DNA from: Achatina immaculata
Lineage: Eukaryota > Mollusca > Gastropoda > Stylommatophora > Achatinidae
NCBI GenBank assembly: GCA_009760885.1
Contig: CM019719.1
Coordinates: 32,180,084-32,244,083 of the forward strand
Direction of reading: 5' to 3'
DNA length: 64,000 nt
Below, in pieces: positions 39,001-54,000 of this stretch; positions within the stretch are counted from its first letter, which is position 1, and each line of letters begins with the position of its first letter. A program made the translations under genes and the position numbers. A model generated the notes under the pieces. The model did no database searches and had not been told where the DNA came from. It was given only the letters and a program-made list of their open reading frames with translations.

Positions 39001-42000
39001 AAGATGGGACCATAGTTATCTAACAAGAAAAAGCTGGGGCCATAGTTATCTAACAAGAGCAAGCTGGGGCCATAGTTATCTAACAAGAGTAAGCTGGGGC
39101 CATAGTTATCTAACAAGACTAACAAGAGTAAGCTGGGGTCATAATTATCTAACAAAAGTAAGCTGGGGCCATAGTTATCTAACAAGACTAACAAGAGTAA
39201 GCTGGGGTCATAGTTATCTAACAAGAGTAAGCTGGGGTCATCGTTATCTAACATGAGTAAGTTGGGGCCATCTGGGGCATGATGTCATGTTTGCCAACTG
39301 GTACCCTTTGTCATCTTATCTCATTTCTTGACAATCACCTGCTTCTTACTTTCCACTTACCTACATTTATGTGGGTGCATTTTGTGCCCAACTTTCTTAT
39401 GCAAAGGATAGCAAAAGAGCAAAGTGTTTAATTTTCCATCATTTCGACTATTGCTTGACAAATGATGGTTGCTCAGTGTCAAATACTAAGAGGCTTTATT
39501 TACTTCAAAAGCATGCGGTAAAACTTATTAGTGACAAAGATCATGTGCAGACAAAAAAATCAGCACAAACGTAACAAAATTCTGCCTCTCAAGAACATGT
39601 TCCTATTCAATAGGGCAAAGTTAGTTCATTAAATTATTTCACAGAGTGCTCTGTCTTATTTATTGAAACTATTTAAATCTAACCCAAAGTGTAGCCAAAG
39701 CTTAAACAATATTCTTCTTTGAAAACCTAGACTTGATCTTTTCAAGAAAAACCTTGCTTATTCTGCTGCACATCTTTGGAATACCCCACCCCCCTAAAAT
39801 CCTGTATAAAAAAATATAAGCTATACTCTTTCCTATAACTACAAACTTTTTCAGTATCTACTTGATGTTAAATCCATGCCTCTACGATTAAAAAAATTTA
39901 CATGTTCTTTTAGACTATAGATGATGAGTTTAACTGATTTTTTTTTCCTGAATAGTAGTGAAATATTAGTTTTGTTGATATTCATTAGTGTGAGACTGCA
40001 AGAATAACTTTCTTACATATATGTAGACATTATTTGTATTGAGCACTTGTGAAAGAGTGAAATGTAAATGTTTTATCTTATTTCTGTCAGTTTTTTAAAT
40101 GTTAATTATGTTTGTTATATGTGCAGCATATTTGCAGAATGTCTGGAACAGAGAGAAAGTTGTGTGATAAAGGGCAAGAATGTCAGACAAGCCTGCGTGC
40201 CCAATTCTAAACCCTTTGGAAAGAAATATCAATCAATCAATCAATCACTCATCTATTTTTCGTGTTTTTATCTGTTGTATTGTTGCTGTAAGTGTTCCTT
40301 GAAAAAAAGCATTTGTCAAAATATTGGAATGTTGTCTGCTCCTCATTTATATGTGCTCATCTTATTTACTATCATTCTCATTCTTGTCCACTCTCCTATA
40401 CTCTTTCTTTTTTTTTTTTGTAAACTGAACCATACACCTCTATCTACCTCTATTATGTTTTCTGTATATATGTAGCAAATCAATAATGAAATGTTTGCTG
40501 CTAAGTTGAAGCTAAGAGATAAATGGCAGGTTGTCAGATGATCCTGCATGCCCAACTGTTCACTTTTCGAAAAAAAAAAAAAATTCATTCATTCATTAAT
40601 GAAGTTCATTAAATCATAAAATGTTCATACACAAGGCTTGTTGGTTACTTCCCTTTAACTGCAAACTTTAGTCTCCACTTAATTCTGAAATCATCAGCAG
40701 AATTTTATGGATTCCTTCCACAGACCTCATTTTTTATTTCCAAAATCTAAAAATGCTCCTCTGGAGTCTTCTAAACTTTTTTTCATAAATTAGTTCTTTC
40801 TGTTTAACTACTATTTTCAACAGACTGATTTTATGGATCGAGTCTGTCTTTTATTTTTTTAATCCTATCCTTGATTCTAAAATTTAAAAAAAAAAAAAAA
40901 GCAGTATATGCTGAAAGCCAACCTTGTATTCTGGTGTACTGGAGTCAAATACAGCCGCCACTCCACAAGAGCAGCTGCAGTAAAGCCGTGTGCCATCAGG
41001 GGAGTAAACTAAACCTGTGATCTCACCACGAAGTTCTCTGCAAGAAATAACATGAAAAAAAAAAAAGGATCAAATACAGGTATAGTTCTCGAGCTATTTT
41101 GAGATCTTACCTAATATGTCTACTAGGTTCTGTGCCAGTAAGTGTCGGTTTTGTGCTTCTGCACATTATGAAATCCTTGGTATTTCTACTGACTTTTTTT
41201 CTGTTGCAATGGTGAAAATATGTGCAACTATTTTTGCAAATATGACCGATTCTCAAGTTTTAGTCCCATAACTGTGTTAATTTAAATGCCTTCACAAGAC
41301 AGAAACTTGGACATCTCAAGCAAAAAGAACAAGGGGCAGGCCATTAGGAACATGGAGACACACAATGCAGGAAAAACAAGGAAGCGAGACAAGGTCTGAG
41401 GTATCCTGGCTTGCTCAAGACAGGATTGGCTGGGGAACCTTTCGTTGATGCTTTACGGTCCTCTGGGAGTATAAACAGCACAAGAAGCTTATAATCTGAA
41501 TGCTCAGAAATCCTACTTGTAACTGTTGCAATTACTTCCTCTGCTTCTGTATAAAACCAGCTTGTCCAGTGACCTGCTGTGAAACCAATCTATGAATACT
41601 GCATTTTGATTTTCTTGCTTATAACATCATGCCAGTGTTCTTTACCATAACTTTGAACTGGAAGGTCATGACAACTGATGTTGAGATGAAAATCTTGTAA
41701 AGCAATATAACATCTTGTAAGAGTTATAAAAGATCTTGTAAAGCCACAAAAGATCCTGTAAAATCATATAAGAATATTTTGTAGTCATAAATGATTCTCC
41801 TGTAAAGTCATAAGATGGGTAGTGAGATATGGTAGCTTCCCTTGGTTCATGCTGCAGACCCAACAAAGAATCACTCTTTTAGCAAAGCTATGCCACTGTG
41901 GAGAATGAATCCACAACAGCACAATCTTTTTCTCTTCCCATTAGCCAGACTGTTGTAGTAGCACAATATTTTATACCGAGACCACCGTTAACATTTGCTA

Positions 42001-45000
42001 GTCCCAATGACCTGTCATCTTCTTACATACACTCATCTTCAGACTTAAAACTTCTTATCATCACCTGCTTTGTAAGAGGGCAAAAATAATAAAGAATCAA
42101 AACTGAAAGTTAAGTACATCTCTACTTACTTTATCTCAGCCACAAGACAAGTGGACTCAATACTGAAGACCTTAACAGATCCATTATCAAAACCACAAGC
42201 AAACATCTGCTTGGATGGGTGGTAGACAACTGTGCATGGGCACTCCTCTGCTGCTGTGAAGTCATAAAGCTGAAAACCAGTACAAATTTTCATAATCCTT
42301 GAAATCTCACAACTATAAATAATCTTTAAAGATTTTGATTTCCAAGATAAGGCAGTTCACAAGAAAGAAAAGGGGAAAAAGAAACATAACAGAATTTTTT
42401 TTCCTCTGAAGCTGTGATGAAAATCTTGGGTTAATGGGATAAAATTGGACAAGGGGTGCACTACAATGCTTTCCTTTACTTCTGGATGTTGAGCTAAGAA
42501 GAGTTCATCCCAGCAGGCTCGGCTTCTATAGCAAATGAGCTGACTGCAAACTAGCAAGTCAGAATGGACTGTTGCAAGTTTTTTTTTGTTGCCAGGAATA
42601 CAATGCAGAGGGATATAAAAAATGCTTTGAAAAGAACTGATTCTCTAGCACTGGTAACACCAGGTGCTGTCATAAATGTCAACACCATCTCATCTTTCCA
42701 CTGAAGCATCGATGATTAGTTACTAAGCATATCATTCAGACATCACTCCTGCCAGTTCATGAAATTTTTGCCAGAAAGCTGTTTTCTGGTTTCCTCTAGG
42801 AAAGGTATTAACAATATAGTTACTACATACATATTTATATACAATTAGAAGCATGCAAGAATCCCTAATGACTGCCATATTTTCTTATACACTCCATGAT
42901 TTAAGAACTATTTTAAGATCAGGCCTACCTGCTGCAATGTTTCAAAGTCCCATACTCGAATAGTGTGATCTGCAGAAACAGTGGTTAAGTGCTTGCGAAT
43001 GGGATCCACAGCAAAGCAATGAATGCGTCCTGTATGTGAGCGCATAATTGTAGTGTACTGCCTCAAGGACACATCTAGAATTCCCAGGTTGCCCTATAAA
43101 AGACAATTAATTCAACTAAAAAGGAATATCTTTCAAAATTATACTGAGAAATATTCCAGGTTGCACTATAAAAAACAGTTAATTCAATTATAAAAGAAAA
43201 TATTTCTTTTATTTTTCTGTATTATACTGAGAAAATGCTGTAAATATTTCATTTCATAACTGTGGATTTTCATTAGAATGAGTTTGATGTAAACTACTAT
43301 CTTACTTGGATCTTCCAAACCTGTGAAATAATTACAGTTTTCCTGTTCTATACACAATTAGTAAGGTAATGTATGAATGAATGAAGAGAGACACTAATGT
43401 TGCATCTTTAACCAGGTTGCTGAGCTGTATTAGTTAACCTCACAGTCTGCAACATTTTATGCCTTTCTTTTTTTTTTTTCTGGAAGATTTCGATGTATTT
43501 TTTCCAGACAACTAGAATTGATACTTTTACACTCTCATTTTTTTTTTTTTTTTTTGGATAATCAAATAATGAACATTTAAATTTTTAGACAAAACTTATT
43601 GCAGATATCAAGTTCAGCATATTGCATTTAGAAGTTTCAGAATGTATGCAATTCTACAGTTTTTAAATGTGAGGAACACATTAAAAAAATCTCAGATAAA
43701 AGTCACATGAAATTACTGTTTTGATGGAAAATATGATGTTTCAAAGTCCCATACTCGTCATGTTACAGTTAAAACAACTGACAGCAAAGCTTTGCTTACA
43801 GTGGAGGTCCCGGCAAGAATCTTCAAACCATCATGTGACAGACGTGTTGCTGTGATTGGTCCTTCATGCTCTGAAATGTACATGCTTATTTTTGAAACTC
43901 AGTAAAAAAAAAAGGTTATAAAATGTAAAAAAAAAAACTATAAAATGTTAACAAAGTTGTTGTCATTATACTTTTCCTTTTTTTTTAATGAAAACTATTT
44001 TTATGGAAAGCAGAGATCACATTATCAGCTGTAAGAAGCATATTTACAATAAAAAATTTTTCTCATTTAATAATAATAATATGAGATGTGAAGCAAGATT
44101 CCAAAAAGTAATTGCCATTTAAACTGCTAAAATAACAGAATAAAAAATGAAGATATGTAGGGAATAATACACCTACAAAAGTCACACAATGAAATATTTA
44201 TTTTGACTACTTCCTTTAGAATGAACCTGGCCAGCCAGAATCACGTACTATCAGCAGCAATGTCAAAATGGATCACAGGTATATCACATGTATTAAACTT
44301 TGAGAAATCAAGTTAGATAGTAAAGTAAAGTAACCTCAGTAACCCAAACAGAGTAAGTAAGCAGGATGCAAGCATGATGAAACTGTAAAACTAGTCACTA
44401 CTAAACATGAAAATCTTATTCATTATTTTCTCCTATAGGAAAAGCAACAGGCTGAAGAAAAAGATGCAGACCATGTGAAACTCTAAAGAGGACATTGTGA
44501 AGAGAGGCCAAATTAATAGGCATCAACCTTGATGAGGTTGAAAAGCTCACTGAAAACAGGAAAAGTTGGCGAACTACCTTGCAAGCCCTATGTGACGTTT
44601 AACGGCACGGGAAGGATATAAGATAGGAAAAGTTAAAGTCACTTAGGCTTCAAAGCAACCACAACTAATGGAACTAGAATAAAGGTACATCACTTTTGCT
44701 GGTATTCTGGGATCTTTAATTCCCCCGCTGTTGCTGGCAGCTGATAGAGTAGAGGAGATACCAGCACAACTGCATCACACCACATCTGGAGTAGGAAAAG
44801 TCAAGGTAACCTTTTTTTTTTTGCCTTGTGCTGCCCTCCCTGCATTTACGCATTCTCTGTAGTTTTTTTTTAAACTCACTAACAAAAATTTTATTACAGA
44901 AAAATGTTATCTGCATCATTTGGCTATTCATCTTCAGGAGCTGTATAGTATCTGTTTAGAAGCCACTGGCTTCTTCTTCTTCTACTTCAGTCACCCTGGG

Positions 45001-48000
45001 ACTGAGAGCTAGTGCACTTTGATGCCAATGAGATGAAGATGTTGAGACAGAAGATCACGTTGGCTTGGGGGTAGGTTATAACAACTACACTAGTTTTCAG
45101 TCCCTGAGTGAAGGTAAAATGCAGGAGCTGTACAATGCTTCTTTACCAGACTCAACCACCTTGCCAAGTATGGCGATCCCTGACTTATTAGCCAGGTTAG
45201 GCCTGTTACTGTGGGTACCAACGGAGAGGTGGGACAGGGTCTTGGACAGTTATGTTTATCAACTCTGACACTAGCATGTCAGCTATAGGTTGCTGACTGT
45301 CAAACTGGACAGCATTTTCAACCCCATAGCCCTTGGCTAAATGACCTTCTTTACTTCCTGGAGTGAAGTTAAGGAATGGCTTGTCAGAAGACTACCCCAA
45401 GAAGAAGAACAGAATTGACCCTAATTCACTGGCATGCTTTAGTACTGCTACATACCGTTACTAGAAGCACAATGTCGAAGCAAGATAGTGCTGGAAATTG
45501 TAGAGATCCTGACAAAAGCTCTATCTCTTAGCTCTTTGCATTTGAATCCTGTATCAGCTAATGGTTCCCTTACCTGCTTCCAGGTAGACATGGGCAAAAT
45601 CCAAAGGCCAGAGCCTCAGTGAACCATCATCAGATCCAGTCACACAGAATGTCTCATTCATATGCATAGTGTTGATGGACAAAGTATCACTGACTAAGAA
45701 CAAAAGTCGGATTGGAAAGTTACAGTACATCTGAATGTTCACAGACTTCCAGAAACAAATTAAATCTATTATGCCAAGCTTCTGTGCATTTGCTACTACA
45801 AGATCAGTTTTTTTTTGGTTTATGATTACATGTTTTGTTTACTTTTCATATTAATGTAAATCATCATCATCATCATCATCATCTTCATCATCATGATGTG
45901 CCATTTACTCACTGAAGGTATGCTGCAATGAATTTCCAGGTCTCTCATCACAATAATTCACCTTGTGAAGCTGTCTCTTCTCCCATCTTTTGACACTGTA
46001 ACCCAGTCAGTGCTGTTGCTGTCAAGTTCCTATGACCTGTATTTTCTTTCAGCATGGTTTCCAATATATTTTTACACCTTCTTGTATATTTAAAATATTT
46101 TTAGATGTCAGGATTTCATATCTGACAATACATATTATTACACACATATTTTTTTCTCAAACTGTTAAAAAATTTAACAAACTATATCTTCTATTGTCGT
46201 ATCTAGATTACATCTATATCAGTGGTTCTCATTTAACAAAAGTTCTTGGACTTCCTGCATTTCAAAATTCAGGCCACGGACCCCATACTTCGGAAAAGTT
46301 TCATATCTATATGGTAGCTACATGCAAAAGAATTTTTTTTCCACAGAAAATGTACTTTTAATGAATAAATGCTATACTACACTAAAAACACATGACAAAC
46401 CTGATGAATTTTCAATATGACTATAACGTAGTTACGAAAACATAGACAGCTATTAACATTCCTGCTTTCTGTGACAAATGAACAGAATATGAAATGTGTG
46501 ACAGCTTAACCAACCTAAATACAGTAAGAGAAATCATGGCTCTTTTTATTCCGAACAGTCACTTCCACATCTGGTTGAATATTTCCATAAATTTAATATC
46601 AAATCATGCAGATTCCTGTGCATGTTTTTCATGTAACAATATGTCGAAGACGTCTGCTCACAAAGAAGCATGTGGAACAAAAGGGAACAAGACACTTGTA
46701 CGTTTTCTCACTAATCTTCTTATAACCAGAAACTGTGGTGCTGAAGGTCACCCTCCTGCTACACTGGCCTAGTTTGCATGATCATGAACACATTGTTGAA
46801 ACTTCATCCGGGTTCCAGTAATATCAAAGATCAGTCTCTTTCTAACATCCTCTTTGTTCTTCCTGCAACTGCCCGACTGTAGGAGGCCGTCATCGTAGTT
46901 TGTCACCAAGGCTGCAAAACCATGCGCACCAGAAAAATGTGAAAAAAGCTCTTTTCACACAGTATTCATCACAACATCGGTGTTAAACATTTCACAGTGA
47001 AAATTTTTTTTAAATGACCTTGAGTTCGTGGGGTCAGCAGGGTCTGTGGACCACCAACTGGGAACTCAGTCATTCAGTTATTTGCATGTCCCTTGTGGAA
47101 CTTTGCCTCCCTAACAGCACTCCTGTAGGCTACTGATCTATATTATCTTGTAGGCTACTGATATATATTATCTGTAGAATTCCTTTCTTTTTCTTTCTTT
47201 TGTTTATAGCTTTTGTAGCTACTTATTCTATTGAACTTCTACGTCTCTTCTAGGGTCTGATAAAAAATGAATGGTAAAAATGCCTTATCTGATATAAAAG
47301 ATTTGATATAAAAATGCAGTGTTTAAATCTTTTCCTCCCAAAGTCACCGTATACCTAGAGTCTTTCACTCTTATCTCTAATAGCTCTGATCATCACAATG
47401 TTATGTTACACATTTCCTCATGTCTACTGAATCTGTAATATGAAATCAACCTACCTAATTCTGTTGCCTTCTTGATCTTTGTCTCTTTCTTTGGTTTATT
47501 TTTGAGCGGCAGCAATCTCCGAACATAGTAAATGCTCAGTTTATTGTAATCCATCTCGAAAATGTGGCCTGATTTTGTACAAGTATAACTGCGGAATAAA
47601 TGTTCACATAAGGAATATCTTCTCTGCCCTTTCACTGCTCGTAAAATTAATACTGTTCATTTTCTACAGTAACAAAAGTTTAAACAATAGGCCTAATATT
47701 TTCCTCACCCTCGATGAAACATTCAGGAAAACCAATCAAAAATCAATTGAAGTGGAGTATGACTGATTCCAGTATCATGAAATAAAAAGCAAAAATTATG
47801 ATGTTCTAAAAATATCATCTTTACATCAAGGTCACTTCCTTCAAAAATATATTGAGCATTTTCATTGGACAACCCAGAATATGAAAAAAAAATCTGATTC
47901 AGACATACTCAACTTTGTTTTTTTTCTACATAAAAACAATTTTTTTCTTTTTTACAACTGTAGAGTTTTCTATGTTCATGCTTTTACAATAGTCTCTAAA

Positions 48001-51000
48001 ACCAACAGACATCTCAACTGAACTAATATCTTCAATTTTAAGACATGTCTTTTTTTTAACATAAATCTTACAAAATATGGAAGATGTTGAAACAAAGAAG
48101 CAAATAATGATCTTAAGATTAGAAACAAGACAACATTGACCGAAAAGCCATTCTTACCAAAATTTAAACATGAAACCTAGCTCTGCTCAATGAAATAAAT
48201 GACAGGATGTCATATTCTATAAAAGTCTAAAATGACAATAGGTCATATTCTGAAAAATTCTAAAAACAACATGTCAGATTTGATAAAACATAAGAATACT
48301 GCCCTGAAAGCACAAAAATTGTGGAACACATCTGAACAATGTTAAAATGAATATCTGTGGCTAAGTATGAAATATGGAAGAAAAAAAAAACAAAAGGAAA
48401 AAAAAAAGACAGGTAAAATTTGAAAATAAGTAAACACAAACTGACAAATTAGATAATAAAACTGGATACTGCAAAACTTTATAATTTTAAAAATACATAT
48501 TTGTTCTCTGTCTTCAATGTTCACCCTCATAAGACCGTTAGTTGTCCTGTGTTGCCATTATGAGCCTTGCAAAGGCTCAACACATACAACTTCAGCTCAG
48601 CACTATTCTTAGCACCTGGTTCACCTCCTCATCCTTCACGCTAGATTTAAACCTATTTTCTTAAAAAATCACAAATTTCTAAGAATAACCTACATGAGTG
48701 AGCTCTCTGGTTCTGAGCTCAAATGAGAGGAAGACTCAAAGCAGATGTCGGTGAAATGCATGTCATGATATTCTCCTAAATTAACTGGAGCAGATCTCAG
48801 GGATCCTTCTTTGATTCTCCACACACGAACATTATCTCTGCCACACGATACCATTCTGCTCAGAAAGAAAAATGCTAATAAGAATCAGATGGAAAAAAAA
48901 AAATTAGTAAAATTCATTAAAAAAAACCCAGCATTTTATATACTGGAACACATAAGCCAAAAGTCTGCAGACATGCTGGCCTCATTTACTTCACAGACTG
49001 TAATGTGTATGACAATATCAACAAAATGTAACCGAAAGTCTAACAGCCTGGAAGATAGTAAGATCTTCATTATCATTTGCTCAGACATTGACATCAATCT
49101 CTCTCACATATGTAGCAGTTCATCTCAAGTTTATGCTTAGCCCTCGAGCATAGATGACAAAAGAGAAGCATAAGTTTCCATAATAACATCTGGGCCAACC
49201 AATCAGAGCCAGCCTGGGCTATATCTTTGAAGTACTACCTGGATGTGTTATAAAAACCTGGAATAAAAATAAGATAGGGGATCCTCGTGGTCCTAACTAT
49301 AGTGGAGCTTACAGAGAAGCCAGGTTTTGCAACTCATAGTATTTCAGTTTGCACCAAAGAAAATGAAAAGAAATCCATGACAACATTTGATCATCATTCA
49401 TTACTGTCACCATCATTACAGTCACCATTATTACTGCCTGATGGAACAGCAAAGCACTGAACCACCCAGTGTTAAAGAACAAAACATGAACCACATTAAG
49501 AAAAGAAAAATGGAACCATCAATAACAAACACATAATGTAAGTGATAAATACATAAGAAAATATATATATAAATAAGAAAAATACATCTTATTTTTAAAA
49601 TACAAATAATTGTATATAACAAATATTTTTATGATGAAAGAAATAAATTAGATTAAAAACATGATGACAAGAAAGAAAGACACAAAAATAATTTGGAAAA
49701 AAATTTAACCACTCTAATTCTGAGGGATGAAATGAATAAAACTTACTTTGTGTCATCAAACGGTGCAATAAGTATACGAGAAATATCTACATCTGTGTGA
49801 GCTTTGGCCATGACAGATATCTCCCTGTGTTTCACTGCTCTTGATGTGTTCCATACAACCACCATCTATCGAAACAGAAACAAGACACAGATATGATAAA
49901 ATATAAACAGAAAATACAAGACCCCTATGGAGACAGAACAGACAGTAGTCAGTCAGTCATTTCCATGTCCCTTGCGGAACTTTGCCTCCCTAACAGCTCT
50001 CCCGTAGGCCTCTCGGTTGTGAGCAAGATGCTCTGCTGCTGATGCATCCATTAGCAGATTATCAATGATGTCTTGCAGCCATCTTCGCCTTGGTCTTCCT
50101 CTCTTTCTTAATACAGACAGCAGATACCCCCAAAACTTCACTCTGGACCCAAAGAGAACACAATAGACCATAATTTTAAGGCTCTGATCTGGATACCATA
50201 GGCTACAAACCCATCTACCCTAACTGAGTGTTCCTCTAGCCCCACTTTACACATGCCAAAATGGTCTCCAGGCTCCTGAATACATCTTGCAAACCAATAC
50301 CGGGACCTATGACACCAGACTTAGCCTCAGGGAAAAAAAAGAGTGCAGATGGTAAACTGTGGGCCACACATGAAGAACTCCTACTTATGATGAGAGTCAA
50401 GGAGGCACCTGTCTTCTTGTTTAAATGGCTGAGAGTATGAAAGCGAACAATATAAAAATAAATGTCTTTTAACATACACTACATTGCTGCTTTTCTGAGG
50501 CACTCTTCTTGGGATGAATCTACCTCTCTTCTCCCACCAAGCACATCCAACCACATAGTGGAGAACAGTGGGAGGTCTCTTAATATAAATATTAGATGTG
50601 AATATCCAACAAATGCCACTGAACCATTGATTATTAATTGTCTACTACTGCTGGAAGATAAATGAAGATCTTTATAATTATGGTTTTTTTTTTATATGAT
50701 GAGCCTCTATAACCTCTTTTTAAGCTCTGAGATGTCATTTTTAAAAAAAAATTATTTTTACTCTTCCTTGAAATATAATCTTCCTTTAAAAAGTTTTATT
50801 ACAATCTATTCATTCACTGTGCTGAGGTGATGTAGTGATTAGTGCTGTCGAGCTGATGTAGTGGTTAGTGCTGTGCTGAGGTGATGCAGTGGTTAGAGTT
50901 ATGCTGAGGTGATGTAGTGGTTAGTGCTGTGCTGAGGCAATGTTGTGGTTAGTGCTATTGCTTGCCAAATCAGAAGATTTCTGATTCAATTTCACACTCG

Positions 51001-54000
51001 GGCAGAGTTTGATTTTTTTTCAGAGAAACTGACACTAGGGTTAACTCAGCCTCAAAAAAATGGGTACCTGGGATTTCCACAGGAAAACAAAGCAGCAAGG
51101 ACAGACATTGGCATCCCTATCTCAAATGCTGTAGTGGCATAGAAATGTGAAGACACTAACACTTCACGCCTCCATGGCATGGGACACAGATTCATCGACA
51201 CTAATCAATAAAGCACTCCGATTTACGTCTCTACTACTTCTATTTGACTTTTTCAGAAATTACTTATAATTCAGTTTTCTACTGTCTGAAACTTTCAGTG
51301 ATAAATAATATTTATCATTTACTAAATAAGCACATAAAAAATATTTATGTAAATTTCTACTATTTTCTGTTTCAAAGATTCATTTTTTTATAATGCCTGT
51401 ATAATTTATTCACAATTCAACTTTCCACTGAAGAAAGGTTTCAGTAACATGATCATTTATTATTTACTAATGAAAAACATTTAGCTCATTAATGCTGCAG
51501 TTGGTCTGGTAATTCCAGGTGGTGAGTGTGTATGCACTTTATTTTTATAAATTGTACTATTAAGTAGATTTTATTTGATAAATTGTACTATCAGTAGATT
51601 TTATTTGATAAATTGTACTATCAGTAGATTTTATTTGATAAATTGTACTATCAATAGATTTTATTTGACAAATTGTACTATCAATAGATTTTATTTTATA
51701 AATTGTACTATCAGTAGATTTTATTTTATAAATTGTACTATCAGTAGATTTTATTTGATAAATTGTACTATCAGTAAATAAGAAAAATATGTGGCCACAA
51801 AATGCCTGATTAAGTGGTAAAGTTGTGAAATGTAAATAAACAATTTCTTCAAACATTTTTGCACTTTCAGAATGTAAGTAGCTGCTGGAAAAGCTGCATT
51901 TTTAAAATGTAAATAACCAAATGAGGAAAAAAAAAGGCATTCCCCCCCTCCATCCCCCTTTTATCACTTATGATGGATGTTTACAGTTACATGTAAAATG
52001 TCTATAATAATTCATGTATTCCACTGTAAAATATTCCAAACAGTGCTAAAAATATGAAATGTGCTTAAAGTATGTAAAAAAACCATTCACTGTGTCATCT
52101 TACATTCTTCCCATGGCTATCCTTGCCAACACCACACAGTAAAATTCCTTTGGATGAGAAACTGAAATGAAACACAAATATTTTTTTTAACAACATTATG
52201 CAAAATCTCACTGTGACATCAGAGGCTAGACATCTTCACCTCCATACCTCACAGGGTATGACTTCACTAAGGGCAACGTGGACTCATGACTAAACTTCTG
52301 CTCTCCATACCTTAGATGGGTATGAAATCATGAAGGACAATAGGGACTCATGGCTAAAAATCTGATCTCCATATCTCAGAGGGTATTAAACCATTAATGG
52401 TAACATGAATTCATGGGTAAATATCTAATCTCCACACCTCAGAGGATATTAATCCATTAATGGTAACATGAATTCATGGGTAAATATCTAATCTCCATAT
52501 CTCAGGGGTATTAAACCATTAATGGTAACATGAATTCATGGGTAAATATCTAATCTCCATATCTCAGGGGTATTAAACCATTAATGGTAACATGAATTCA
52601 TGGGTAAATCTCCACAACTCAGAGGGTATTAAACCATTAATGGTAACATAAATTCATGAGTAAATATCTAATCTCCACACCTCAGAGGGTATGAAATCAT
52701 GAAGGGTAACATGGACTTATGTCTAAACATCTGATCTCCATACTTTAAAGGGTATGAAATCAATGGACCACATGGACTGATGATTAAACATCTAATCTCC
52801 AAACCTCAGAGGGTATGAAATCATGAAGGGCAATGTAGTATACCTCATATATTAAGAAACCATGATGGGCAACATGGACATACAGCTAAACCTCTGATCT
52901 CCATACATCAAAGGGTATTAAATCATTAACAGTAACATGAACACACAGGTAAACATTTATCTCCACAGGGGTATGATTGTAAAGGGCAATATAAACTCAT
53001 GAAAAAAAAAGTTTCCAGAATTCTATGAGATTTGTGACCAATGCTCATTTGCCCACTAGGCAGATGTTTTATTCATAGACTTACCCAGGGCTCCCATAAG
53101 CAATTATGAATTCCATGAAAAATATTACAGTGCTGTGCAATAGATGGTCACACTGCAATGTTATAAACTCACCTGAGGCTTGAGAGAGAGTGCACATGCA
53201 CCTTTCCGATAGCAAGGCACTCCCCAGACATATACTTCCATACTCTGACCACACTCATCTGCCCTGTCTGACCACTGGCAAGCAAGCTTGTGCTAGCTGT
53301 CATTGCCAGACATGATACCTGTAGTAAGAGTGAACTAAAGTTTTTAAAATCTACTCAGGAATGAAGCACTCCACTATGCTGAAAAAAATGTGTGTGTATA
53401 TAGCTGTTATACAAATGCCACACTGTAATGAAAGCACGAAAGCTACTACATTGTTCCTATTACTACTTTAACCACTGTCAATCCAGACAGTGGGTCTGGA
53501 GAAGGGTCTGTGTACAAAACCTGTTAACTCTTATACTCCAAAAGTGTTGTTAGATCACGCAAACCCATGCTAATCAATATTCACAGCAATATTTAGGCAG
53601 TCTAAATAAAATGAAAAAGTAAGGCATTTCTAACCCACTCCACTTCTTAAATCACAGAGTAACTTCCTTCCAGTTTCCCTCTACCCAAATTTATTCTGGC
53701 AGAGCATGGAAATTAGTTCAAAAGTGAAAGAGTTAATACTTGAATTAAGTGATGTCCATGAAATTCTGTAAAACTTTCTCTTTAAAAAGTTCTAATCTCT
53801 GATTTATATTTTATTCAAATAAAAGTGCCATTTATTTTTGAAAAATTTAACAGTTAAATGTCTATTTTTTTTTAACACTACAATCTCCTTTCACAATCCA
53901 TTCACTAGATGCAAACAGGCAGTGCTGAAGTTGATACGAAATTGTGGTCAATGTCCCATGCATTAGGGCAAACCACAACTGACCATGATTCTAATCTTTC

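Noticed and set aside
38912..39256. Plus and minus ORFs of 114 and 95 codons
   Set aside because: Both are readings of the 30-bp minisatellite.
51560..51856. Overlapping ORFs of 98 and 68 codons
   Set aside because: They come from a 30-bp tandem array that is a multiple of three.
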